A DNA stretch of 64,000 bases. Origin: Ligilactobacillus saerimneri DSM 16049. Its GTDB lineage: Bacteria > Bacillota > Bacilli > Lactobacillales > Lactobacillaceae. The stretch lies in NCBI RefSeq assembly GCF_000423265.1, contig NZ_AUHQ01000003.1:1-64000 (forward strand). The letters run 5' to 3'. Under the pieces are notes generated by a model. That model was not told the DNA's origin, did not search any database, and saw only the letters and a list, made by a program, of their open reading frames with translations. Shown one piece after another: positions 36,372-44,472 of the stretch. The number at the start of each line of letters is the position of its first letter. Position 1 is the first letter of the stretch. The position numbers and the translations under genes were made by a program.

Positions 36372-37556
36372 TTAAAGCATGTTGAGGAAGAAGGATGCGA
36401 TCAATACGGATGCAATCGAAACAGTTGCAAACCCCCCAACCAGCATTTTAGGAAGCATGTTGTCTAAAAGGAAGGCCCGTTCATCGGCATCGTCAGTTAA
36501 ACTATTAACCACATCGGTAGTTAAAATGTAGTCAGCGGGGAAGCCACACAGGGCAGTGAGAGCACAGGCAAAAGCCATGGGCCGACTCATGCCGAACGGC
36601 TTAGCCAGGATAACTGATGCCAAAAACATCCCGAGTAAGCCTAAAGCGATTAAGATCAATGCTTGGAGGAGGATCTTACCGATTGTAGCTGGTGTTGTTG
36701 CGTTTAATTCGGCCAAGACGAAAACCAGCAACCCGTACATCAACCAGTTGAAAACTTTGGCCTTATTCAAAGCATCATCAGGTAAGAAGCCAGCCGCATG
36801 GGCTACTACCCCGAAGATTAGGCAGAGAACGTTGGCATTGATCACACCATGGAGTAAGCTAGAAATCCAAAAACTGAAAACAGCGACCAGGGCTACTTTA
36901 GCCATGATGAAAGCAGGTGTGTCATATTCGGCGCCGAGGCTAAAGAAGCGTTGGCGGTCGTTGCTGCTACCAGAGCCAGTATCGCTGGCAACCGCTGCTT
37001 TCGCTGTTGCCGGATCTTTTTGGAAAACAACCTTCAGGCGTGCCCCTTCCTTGCGGAGGCAAGTTGAAATCATAGGAAAACTAATGATGTGGTGGCAAAC
37101 AAACATTGTTACTGGGTAGGCAACTAAAGCTACCATTCCCGCTTTTTGGATCCCTTGAGTCATCAAAGCGGCTGCTACCAAGCCCCCGGTAAGGGTTGGA
37201 ACAGTGGAAACAACGAGGTCACGTCCAAAGAATGCTAGCCCGATTGTCAGGGTGAAGATTAAAGTTCCTAACATCCCTAATACGGCGATACAAACGGCTT
37301 TCCATTGTTGAACCAACTTTTTTAAATTCATTAAAGTTCCTAAGTGGACCAACAGGATCCCGATGGCAATGGTAATAAATGCTTTAGAATATGATGCTTG
37401 GGCAATTAAGTCTTTGGGGAAAACAGTCCAAAAACCGATCAAGAAAATAATCGCAACAACAAAAATTGATGGGATCCAAGAATGAGTTTTTTTAGATACC
37501 CATTCACCCAGGAACATGGCGACCATGATGGTCAAAAAACAAAGTAGGTTTTCCAT
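36372..37556 (-). CDS. Multi-spanning membrane transporter-like protein
   Basis: A 394-residue membrane protein with roughly 11 TM helices and a central charged loop (about 165-205, with a DTGSGSSNDRQR segment). The GFWTVFPKDLIAQASYSK start and the FPADYILTTDVVNSL motif near the end recall DUF3100-type transporters, a family of unknown substrate; that call is tentative. It lies between the dipeptidase and amidohydrolase genes with short spacers, so uptake of a dipeptide or modified amino acid for those enzymes is a reasonable inference. Confidence 0.65.
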   Translation of the reverse strand: MENLLCFLTIMVAMFLGEWVSKKTHSWIPSIFVVAIIFLIGFWTVFPKDLIAQASYSKAFITIAIGILLVHLGTLMNLKKLVQQWKAVCIAVLGMLGTLIFTLTIGLAFFGRDLVVSTVPTLTGGLVAAALMTQGIQKAGMVALVAYPVTMFVCHHIISFPMISTCLRKEGARLKVVFQKDPATAKAAVASDTGSGSSNDRQRFFSLGAEYDTPAFIMAKVALVAVFSFWISSLLHGVINANVLCLIFGVVAHAAGFLPDDALNKAKVFNWLMYGLLVFVLAELNATTPATIGKILLQALILIALGLLGMFLASVILAKPFGMSRPMAFACALTALCGFPADYILTTDVVNSLTDDADERAFLLDNMLPKMLVGGFATVSIASVLIASFFLNML

Positions 37557-37580
37557 AAGCAGCTTCCTCTCTTTAAAAAT

Positions 37581-38786
37581 TTAGAACATTCGTTGGCCTT
37601 TTTTGTAAACTTGCTTGTCCTTTTGTTGGACGGCTTTGACGTCAGCTAATGGATCAGCATCTAGAACTAAGAAATCAGCAAATTTCCCTGGTTCGAGTGT
37701 GCCGTAATCAGTCTCAATGCCGAGTAGTTCGGATGAGAACTTTCCGGCCGCTTGGAGGGCTTGGAAATTAGTGGCACCATTTTCTACTAGTAGCTGTAAT
37801 TCATAGGGAGCTTCTTCAAAGCGGTTAAAAGGCGTCCCGGCATCAGTCCCAAAAGCGATTTTGACCCCGGCTCGAATGGCTTTGCCGATGTTTTCGAAGT
37901 AATCGTTAATAAAGGCTTTAGCCTTGTCCAACATGTATTGAGGTAACTTACCTTCGCCATATTCAGGAATAGTCCAAGCAGCAATTAATGTAGTTACTAG
38001 GAAAGTACCTTGTTCTTTCATAGCGGCAATGTCCTCATCACTCAGGTAAGAACCATGTTCGATTGAATCAACCCCAGCGAGGATAGCGTTGTGAATACCA
38101 GCTCGGCCTTCAGCGTGGGCAGCCACAGTCATATGCTTAGAATGGGCTTCGGCAACAGCCATCTTCAGTTCTTCTAGTGAGAGTTCGGTATCATCAACTT
38201 GGTCAGTAGCTGACATGATTCCGCCCGTAGCCATAACTTTGATGTTTTGAGCACCGAGCTTGAATGCCTGGCGGACGGTCTTGCGGACTTCGTCAGGTGA
38301 ATCGGTTAAGTAGCCCCAGGTAGTGCAACCGTCGTGTCCTTCAGTAAAATCACCGTGACCACCAGTCATTGAAAGAGGACGCCCGGAAGGCATAATTTCT
38401 GGCATTTTGAAATCAAAAACCCGCCCTTCGCGATAAAAGTTTGCCAATTGGATATCGACATTAAATGCGCAGCCACAGTCGCGGACATAAGTTTGCCCAC
38501 TCTTAAGGAGTAATTCGAGATTATGTAGTGCTTGCACGGTTGCTTCAGCTTCAGTTAAGTATTCTGTTTTATTAGTGATGGGATTCATCATAATGTGCGT
38601 ATGGGCATTAATCAGACCAGGCATCACAAACTTGCCTTGAAGATCGGTACGATCGGCGACATCTGGATATTTTCCCGTCCCTTGGTTGCTAATCCGGCCA
38701 GCTTCGTTGACCACAAATCAAGCGTTTTCAGTTAAAGTAGCGGTTGTTCCGTCAAACATATTGCAATTAAAAAATAGTTTATCCAT
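37581..38786 (-). pseudogene. Amidohydrolase gene with an internal TGA
   Basis: The gene begins at ATG 38786 after GGAG (MDKLFFNCNMFDG), but codon 23 is TGA (38720-38718) where the frame continues FVVNEAGRIS. After it the enzyme looks whole: GLINAHTHIMMNP metal site, KVMATGGIMS, VAAHAEGR, DSIEHGSYL and FGTDAGTPF, as in imidazolonepropionase-like amidohydrolases acting on peptides or cyclic amides. GTG 38714 just after the stop could restart translation, losing the first ~24 residues of the beta-sandwich domain. So it is either an early nonsense mutant or a shortened enzyme. Confidence 0.8.
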
Positions 38787-39053
38787 AGGCACATCTCCTT
38801 TTTAACCTGAAACTCATTATCAACTAATTACAAATTAATCATTTTTTAATAAAATGGTTAACAATAATTTAGCACTATTGAAAATATTTGCAACCCCTGA
38901 AAACGCATTAATTTAAAAGTTAGGACATGTAGTATATAAATAGGTGAAATTTTGTTTGCCAGAAATAGAGTTGCATTCGGTAGTTAAAATGGGCTGTTAT
39001 TTCTCAAAAAATTTAGTATAGTAAACATAACGAAGCATTAGGAGGACTTAACT

Positions 39054-40088
39054 ATGACAGCAAAAGCGCCTGTGACGACAATTGATTGGGAAAATCTAGG
39101 CTTTGACTATATGGACTTGCCATATCGGTACCGTGCCTATTGGAAAGACGGTGAATGGTACAAGCAAGGATTAGAAGAAGATGCTAACCTGGTGATCAAC
39201 GAAGGATCTCCAGCTTTACACTACGGACAACAAGCTTTTGAAGGCTTGAAAGCTTATAGAACTAAGGATAATCATGTGCAGTTATTTCGGCCTGACCGCA
39301 ATGCCAAGCGCCTTCAGGACAGTTGTGACCGCCTCCTGATGCCTCATGTACCGGTAGAAATGTTTATTGATGCCTGCAAGGAAGTAGTGCAGGCCAATGA
39401 AGAATTCGTTCCACCTTATGGAACTGGGGGGACACTGTATTTACGGCCAATGATGATTGGGGTCGGTGAAAACATCGGGGTCCATGCTGCTAAGGAATAC
39501 ATCTTTAGTATCTTTGCGATGCCAGTTGGAAACTACTTCAAGGGTGGTATGGTACCAACTAAGTTCTTGGTTTCAGAATATGACCGGGCTGCTCACCGGG
39601 GAACTGGAGCTAGCAAGGTTGGGGGCAACTATGCAGCTAGCCTCTTGCCAGGGAGTAAGGCCCACGCTGCTGGTTTCTCCGACTGCATCTACTTGGATCC
39701 GGTTAACCATGAAAAGATTGAAGAAGTCGGTTCCGCAAACTTCTTTGGTATTACCAAGGACGGAAAGTTTGTGACTCCAAAGTCACCATCAATCTTGCCA
39801 TCAGTGACAAAGTACTCCCTCCTTTACTTGGCGGAACATAATTTTGGGATGGAAGTAGAACAAGGTGACATTTACATCAATGATTTGGATCGTTTTGCTG
39901 AAGCAGGTGCTTGCGGAACGGCAGCGGTTATTTCACCAATCGCTGGGTTCCAAGTGGGTGATACTTATCATGAATTTTACTCGGAAACAGAAGTGGGCCC
40001 AGTGACGAAGAAGCTTTATGAAGAGTTGACGGGGATTCAGTTTGGTGACCGGCCAGCGCCAGAAGGCTGGATTGTGCGGGTGGACTAA
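39054..40088 (+). CDS. ilvE: Branched-chain amino-acid aminotransferase
   Basis: A 344-residue fold-type IV PLP enzyme that transaminates Leu, Ile and Val with 2-oxoglutarate. The PLP Lys lies in RGTGASKVGGNYAAS near residue 190. FEGLKAYRT, the Arg motif LYLRPMMIGVGENIGV, EEVGSANFF and EAGACGTAAVISP are all typical. Length fits the eukaryote-like/Gram-positive subgroup (340-360). AGGAGG precedes the ATG, and a -10-like TATAGT lies at 39017-39022. In lactobacilli such enzymes start catabolism of branched-chain amino acids to flavour acids; gdhA upstream supplies 2-oxoglutarate. Confidence 0.96.
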   Translation: MTAKAPVTTIDWENLGFDYMDLPYRYRAYWKDGEWYKQGLEEDANLVINEGSPALHYGQQAFEGLKAYRTKDNHVQLFRPDRNAKRLQDSCDRLLMPHVPVEMFIDACKEVVQANEEFVPPYGTGGTLYLRPMMIGVGENIGVHAAKEYIFSIFAMPVGNYFKGGMVPTKFLVSEYDRAAHRGTGASKVGGNYAASLLPGSKAHAAGFSDCIYLDPVNHEKIEEVGSANFFGITKDGKFVTPKSPSILPSVTKYSLLYLAEHNFGMEVEQGDIYINDLDRFAEAGACGTAAVISPIAGFQVGDTYHEFYSETEVGPVTKKLYEELTGIQFGDRPAPEGWIVRVD

Positions 40089-40345
40089 AGAAGTGTGAAC
40101 GAACCCGATTAACTCCCGTGCGTGCCCTAGTGCATGAAGTCGCGGTGATGCGCAAGCATCACAAGAGTTTATGACTAGGGATAGGGAGTTGGGTGAGGAG
40201 CACGTTAAAGAAGTGTGAACCAGTTCGGGTAAAAGGCGTAGAAGTGTGAACATCCTCGATTAGATCCCGTGCGCTAGCACATAAACTCGTAGCAATGTTG
40301 AACATTGCAAGAGATCAAAGCTAGAGATAGGGATCTGAGAATGTG
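40088..40345 (+). repeat. Tandem dispersed hairpin repeats (plus orientation)
   Basis: Three units, each beginning AGAAGTGTGAAC: one at about 40089-40205 (AACTCCCGTGC...GATGC-GCAA-GCATC...GGGATAGGGAGTT), a shortened one at about 40208-40240 and one at 40241-40345 (GATCCCGTGC...CAATGTT-GAACATTG...GATAGGGATC). Each full unit folds into one long hairpin with paired ends and a short apex. The last matches the inverted copy at 25640-25740. The array starts at the stop codon of ilvE and may also end its transcript. Confidence 0.78.
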
Positions 40346-40431
40346 AATATGTTAATAAAGACACCATCCAACCAACAATAAGCAATAACTAGTTACGTAA
40401 TTCATTTTCAAAAATTAGAGCTATTGAATTC

Positions 40432-40468
40432 AAAACAGCAAGGTGAACATCTTTTGCCTTGCTGTTTT
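40432..40468 (+). terminator. Terminator before the PgaD-like gene
   Basis: AAAACAGCAAGG (40432-40443) / CCTTGCTGTTTT (40457-40468). Confidence 0.8.
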
Positions 40469-40559
40469 CGTATGTTAAAGAGTATTTGAAATTAAATATA
40501 TAGTAATGTTATGATAACTTATTGCTAAAAAACGAGAGGAATTAGAAAGAGAGGGAAAC

Positions 40560-40931
40560 ATGGGAAATAATAAAAATAACGAGCAGAAAAACTTCAAGGA
40601 CGACTTCTATGCCCGTGGTCACTGGGGGCTTAAAATCTGGCAAACCGTAGTAACCCTAGTTTGTTGGTTACTTTTTATTATTCCAGGTGTGATTACAGGG
40701 ATGACTTATGTTGCTCACCTCACTCGGGGGCGCTATGGCTGGTTCTTTTGGCATTATCCAGAAGGGATGATGACCATTGCGTTCTTGCTGACGGTACTAG
40801 CATTTGCCTGTGGAATGATCGCTGTTTTTTGTTTAGCCAGTGCTTTTATCCCAAAAGGGCGAGAATACTGCCACTTCTATAAGCGGCAGATGGATTACCT
40901 TTTGAAATACTTCATGTTTCTTTTTTGGTAA
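40560..40931 (+). CDS. Small two-TM membrane protein, PgaD/IcaD-like layout
   Basis: A 123-residue protein with a charged N-terminus, two TM helices (about 29-52 and 70-95) and a basic tail ending FYKRQMDYLLKYF. The function is not certain from sequence. It precedes a damaged processive glycosyltransferase, and PgaD/IcaD partners of PgaC/IcaA have just this size and topology, with WQT-x-W before the first TM. AGGG stands before the ATG. If that reading is right it is now an orphan, since its synthase is broken. Confidence 0.5.
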   Translation: MGNNKNNEQKNFKDDFYARGHWGLKIWQTVVTLVCWLLFIIPGVITGMTYVAHLTRGRYGWFFWHYPEGMMTIAFLLTVLAFACGMIAVFCLASAFIPKGREYCHFYKRQMDYLLKYFMFLFW

Positions 40932-40957
40932 AATAAAGACATAATTCTAAGGAAAAT

Positions 40958-41109
40958 GAGGTTTAAAAACTCCAGCTTAAACAAAAAAGGTATGGAACGT
41001 ACCTTAGTAAAATAGCCTAAACCTCTACTGTTTAAAATACGTTTTAAATAGCAAGTTATGGGTGTTCCTAGAATCCCCAACTTCAAACCGTTATTAGGAT
41101 AAGTTGGGG
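40958..41109. mobile_element. Possible small non-autonomous hairpin element
   Basis: About 150 non-coding bases carry two strong stems: GAGGTTTA / TAAACCTC (40958-40965 / 41018-41025) with an inner AAGGTA/TACCTT, and CCCCAACTT / AAGTTGGGG (41075-41083 / 41101-41109). They lie directly before a glycosyltransferase frame that lacks its N-terminus. Terminal hairpins of this kind are seen in IS200/IS605-derived non-autonomous elements, but no transposase or target site could be shown. Confidence 0.3.
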
Positions 41110-41124
41110 TAGTTCAATACAATA

Positions 41125-41865
41125 ATGGTGCCAGCACATAACGAAGAAGTGGTCTTACAGTCAACCCTAGAATATTTGTTAAATGAGCTCAGTTATTCTA
41201 ATTATAAAGTTTTAGTAATTGATGATGGGAGTACAGATCAGACACCGACTATTTTAGCGAAGTTGCAGGAACGATACCCGAATCTGAGAGTAGTTCGGAT
41301 CGAAGCTAATAAAGGCAAGGCGCATGCTTTTAACGTAGGGATGTTTTTTGCTAAGGGTAAGTATATCTTGAGTAACGATGCAGACACATTGCCGAAACGG
41401 GACGCACTGCGCAAATATATGCGCTACTTTGAGAGTCCTGCCGGGGTCAACTATGCAGCGATTACCGCTAATATGGATGTCTATAACCAGACCACTTTGT
41501 GGGGGAAGTCACAAACGGTAGAATTTTCGAGTATTGTAGGAATTATCAAACGGAGCCAAACGGCTGTCAGTAATACGATGTATGCGTATAGTGGGGCAAA
41601 TACGATGTACTGTCGCTTACTTCCCTTTTTAGAGAATATTACCCATGTAAAATTTGTTGCCAATGCCTTCAACAAGTCAGCTACGCACTGGATTGAAGTG
41701 ACTTTAGGCGAATGGCAGCTAGCAACTCAAAAAGCTCAGGTAGGGATGATCTTGGGTAAGATTGAGCGTCTCTACCAAGAACAACTGGCAGACCAGTTAC
41801 ATATTCCTTACCGGCAGGGATATCTGTACGCTCGTCCGGAAAAAATTGAGCGTGAAGATCACTAA
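41125..41865 (+). pseudogene. Remnant of a family 2 processive glycosyltransferase (PgaC/IcaA-like)
   Basis: The frame starts inside the GT-A domain at VPAHNEE, without the N-terminal TM helices of this family; a stop lies five codons upstream. VLVIDDGSTDQT and LSNDADT (the DxD site) are present, up to YSGANTMY near residue 160. It then leaves the family: the TED and Q/RxxRW motifs and the C-terminal TM helices are missing, and a ~85-residue tail of unknown origin (ITHVKFVANAF...) follows. The gene has lost both its start and its catalytic second half, so it cannot work as a synthase. Confidence 0.75.
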
Positions 41866-41872
41866 TATTAGG

Positions 41873-41913
41873 GCAAGTTTCCTAGGAAAAACCTATGGAA
41901 CTTGCTCTTTTTT
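41873..41913 (+). terminator. Terminator after the glycosyltransferase remnant
   Basis: GCAAGTTTCCTAGG (41873-41886) / CCTATGGAACTTGC (41892-41905), then T-rich to 41913. Confidence 0.85.
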
Positions 41914-41954
41914 AAATATATAAATATATAACTTTGATAATCAAATTAATTTTA

Positions 41955-41983
41955 AAAAGCACCTCGAATAATAAGGTGCTTTT
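41955..41983 (+). terminator. Second terminator-like hairpin before the fab operon
   Basis: AAAAGCACCT (41955-41964) / AGGTGCTTTT (41974-41983), then ATTTT. The bases from here to 42150 hold no gene. Confidence 0.7.
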
Positions 41984-42154
41984 ATTTTGCAGTAAAAAAT
42001 TAATTTGAGAAATATAATAGCCACAAACAAAAAGAAAGTAGTTTGCAATAAATGTTGGTATGACAGCGTTTTTTGGTGATGAATATGCTGTTTATCAGTG
42101 ATGGGAGAACAGTAGAAATCAAATTTATGAATGCGACATTTTTATTTATTTGTG

Positions 42155-42213
42155 TTGACAGATTTATTTTGATGTAATATTATTTGCCTATCGAATATTT
42201 TGATGTTCGAAAT
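42155..42213 (+). promoter_or_regulatory. fab operon promoter with a FabT-type operator
   Basis: TTGACA (42155-42160) -17 bp- TATTAT (42178-42183). Just after the predicted start of transcription lies ATTTTGA-TGT-TCGAAAT (42197-42213), an inverted repeat very close to the perfect copy before fabT. FabT repressors bind TTTGA-N3-TCAAA sites, so this is the likely repression point of the whole operon. Confidence 0.8.
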
Positions 42214-42238
42214 AAATTAAATAAGTGAGGTGCCAAGT

Positions 42239-42685
42239 GTGCGAGTAATGGATGCCCAAGAGATTATGGCTCTAATCCCCAATCGCTATCCGATTTGCTA
42301 CATCGATTATGTAGATGTGCTCGAACCGGGAACACGAATCGTTGCAACCAAGAACGTGACGATCAATGAGGGTTATTTTGCCGGTCATTTTCCAGGTAAC
42401 CCAGTGATGCCAGGTGTTTTGATCATCGAAACACTAGCACAAGCAGCTTCGATTTTGATTTTGAAATCTCCGGAGTTTCTGGGAAAGACAGCTTACTTGG
42501 GTTCAGTTAAAAATGCGCGTTTTCGGCAGATGGTCCGCCCAGGTGATGTCTTGAAACTAGAAGTCAAGATGGTGAAAAAGCGCGCTAACATGGGCATAGT
42601 CACAACCGTAGCATCGATTGCAGGTCAGCCGGCTTGTACGGCAGAATTGATGTTTGTGGTAGAGGAACGAACGGAAAAAATCTAA
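42239..42685 (+). CDS. fabZ: 3-hydroxyacyl-ACP dehydratase, first FabZ-type
   Basis: A 148-residue hot-dog fold dehydratase removing water from 3-hydroxyacyl-ACP. The active-site motif [20 protein letters not shown] gives His near residue 50 and Glu near 64. The start was set at GTG 42239, eight bases after AGTGAGG; GTG 42230 and ATG 42248 are in frame. It differs from the second fabZ in the operon. In related cocci one of two such paralogues (FabN) also isomerises trans-2 to cis-3 decenoyl-ACP for unsaturated fatty acids; which copy might do so here cannot be told by eye. Confidence 0.93.
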   Translation: MRVMDAQEIMALIPNRYPICYIDYVDVLEPGTRIVATKNVTINEGYFAGHFPGNPVMPGVLIIETLAQAASILILKSPEFLGKTAYLGSVKNARFRQMVRPGDVLKLEVKMVKKRANMGIVTTVASIAGQPACTAELMFVVEERTEKI

Positions 42686-42706
42686 GGAAGTAAACTTAAT
42701 TCTTGT

Positions 42707-42725
42707 TATAATTTTGATGTTCAAA
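42707..42725 (+). promoter_or_regulatory. FabT operator and extended -10 before fabT
   Basis: An extended -10 TGTTATAAT (TATAAT 42707-42712) runs into TTTGA-TGT-TCAAA (42713-42725), a perfect FabT-type palindrome over the start of transcription. fabT and the genes after it thus have an internal, probably self-repressed promoter. Confidence 0.8.
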
Positions 42726-42759
42726 CTATTCGATTAACTAGGATAAGGCGGTAGATAGA

Positions 42760-43200
42760 ATGGATGAAAGAAATAAAGCTATCAATGACTCACTAGTAAG
42801 AATTTACGGCGACATCATGTGGATTGAAGAAAATGAATTGCGCAAGAGTAAGTTTAACGACCTGACTATGCGCGAAATGCATGCAATTCACGCAATTTCA
42901 ATGTACGACCATAAGTCGACTTCTGAAGTTGCCAAAGAACTGCACTTAACACCGGGAACGCTGACTTCGATGGCTGACCGCTTGGTGCGGAAAGGTTATG
43001 TTATCCGGTTACGGTCTGAGGATGACCGGCGGGTAATTCGCCTCGGTTTAACCAAGAAGGGCCGGGTTGTTTACCGGGCCCATGAAGCATTTCACAATAT
43101 GATGGTAAAAAGTTTTCTCAAAGATCTGGATGCCACAGAAATTAAGACAATTGAAAAAGCGCTGTGGAATTTGGAACAGTTCTTACGAGAACACTCTTAA
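42760..43200 (+). CDS. fabT: MarR-family repressor of fatty-acid synthesis FabT
   Basis: A 146-residue winged-helix repressor. The recognition region STSEVAKELHLTPGTLTSMADRLVRKGYV (about 60-88) and wing RSEDDRRVIRLGLTKKG are MarR-like. Position between fabZ and fabH is the standard place of fabT in Lactobacillales, where it represses the fab genes together with acyl-ACP. Palindromic operators stand before fabZ and before this gene. Confidence 0.94.
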   Translation: MDERNKAINDSLVRIYGDIMWIEENELRKSKFNDLTMREMHAIHAISMYDHKSTSEVAKELHLTPGTLTSMADRLVRKGYVIRLRSEDDRRVIRLGLTKKGRVVYRAHEAFHNMMVKSFLKDLDATEIKTIEKALWNLEQFLREHS

Positions 43201-43217
43201 TTTCGAGGGGAGAAAGT

Positions 43218-44192
43218 TTGGAAAAAGTTAAAATCATACAAACTGCTCATTACGTCCCAGAGATGGTAGTGACTAATGATGATTTGAGTTCTATGATGGC
43301 TACTTCTGATGAATGGATTAGCAAACGAACCGGAATCAAACGTCGCCACATCAGTCTGTCAGCCAATACTTCAGACCTGTGTACCAAAGTAGCGCAAGAG
43401 TTACTCTGTGCCAGCGGATGGCAAGCATCAGAATTGGATTTGATTATCGTGGCTACGATGTCGCCTGATGCCTATACTCCAGCTACGGCAGCCATCGTAC
43501 AAGGAAACATTAACGCTGCTAATGCCTTTGCTTTTGACCTAGGGGCTGCCTGCTCTGGTTTTGCTTATGCTTTTGATGTTGCAAGTCAGTTTATCACAAG
43601 TGGCCGGGCCCAGAAGGTAATGGTTTTGGGTGGTGAAGTTTTGTCCAAGCTAGTTGACTGGGAGGACCGGACAACTGCAGTATTATTTGGCGATGGCGCC
43701 GGGGGTGTTTTGTTAGCTCCTAGTACCGATCAAGCTGCGGTATTGGCGTCAGACCTGAGAACTTTTGGACAGGAAGCTGCCAAGCTGAGTGCAGGGGTTA
43801 ACCCACCGTTAGCAGCTTGGGGCGGGGTTAATCCTAGGACCATTTCAGCTTTTGCAATGGATGGACATGCAGTTTACAATTTTGCTACGCGGGAAGTGCC
43901 TGCGTCTTTGCGCCGGGCATGTCACCAGGCAGGGATAACTGTAGACAAAGTGGATCATTTCATTTTGCACCAGGCCAACGAACGGATCATTAAGGTCATT
44001 GCCAAACGGTTACAGTTACCAAGGGAACGCTTTGCGGTCAATATCAGTGAATATGGTAATACCTCTGCTGCTAGCGAACCGATCTTATTGGATGAATTAG
44101 TTAAGCAAAAACAAATTAAACGGGGGCAAATCATTGCGCTGAGTGGTTTTGGTGGTGGTTTGACCGTTGGAACCCAAATTATTAGATATTAG
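43218..44192 (+). CDS. fabH: 3-oxoacyl-ACP synthase III FabH
   Basis: A 324-residue condensing enzyme that joins acetyl-CoA to malonyl-ACP to begin fatty-acid synthesis. The catalytic triad is visible as Cys in LGAACSGFAYA (near 112), His in HFILHQANERI (near 250) and Asn in EYGNTSAAS (near 280). Start: TTG 43218, five bases after GAGGGGAG; the longer in-frame extension overlaps fabT and is unlikely. Confidence 0.96.
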   Translation: MEKVKIIQTAHYVPEMVVTNDDLSSMMATSDEWISKRTGIKRRHISLSANTSDLCTKVAQELLCASGWQASELDLIIVATMSPDAYTPATAAIVQGNINAANAFAFDLGAACSGFAYAFDVASQFITSGRAQKVMVLGGEVLSKLVDWEDRTTAVLFGDGAGGVLLAPSTDQAAVLASDLRTFGQEAAKLSAGVNPPLAAWGGVNPRTISAFAMDGHAVYNFATREVPASLRRACHQAGITVDKVDHFILHQANERIIKVIAKRLQLPRERFAVNISEYGNTSAASEPILLDELVKQKQIKRGQIIALSGFGGGLTVGTQIIRY

Positions 44193-44212
44193 TTTAAAGG
44201 AGATAAATTGTT

Positions 44213-44455
44213 ATGACTGAAACAGAAATTTTTGACAAAGTAAAAGAAATTGTTGTGGAACAACTTGATGTAGATGAAGCTAAGGTAACATTGTCTGCTG
44301 ATATTAAGGATGACTTGGCAGCTGATTCTTTGGATGTTTTTGAAATCATGAATGAATTAGAAGATGATTTGGACATCAAGCTAGAAGCTGACGAAAATGT
44401 TAAGACAATCCAAGATGTTGTGAACTATGTCAAAAAGGAACTAGACGCTAAATAA
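44213..44455 (+). CDS. acpP: Acyl carrier protein
   Basis: An 80-residue acidic four-helix carrier. The phosphopantetheine Ser is in DLAADSLDVFEIMNELEDD (near residue 39). It carries the growing chain between the enzymes of this operon. AAGGAG precedes the ATG. Length and charge are standard. Confidence 0.97.
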   Translation: MTETEIFDKVKEIVVEQLDVDEAKVTLSADIKDDLAADSLDVFEIMNELEDDLDIKLEADENVKTIQDVVNYVKKELDAK

Positions 44456-44472
44456 GCTAGGAAGTGGCCTGA

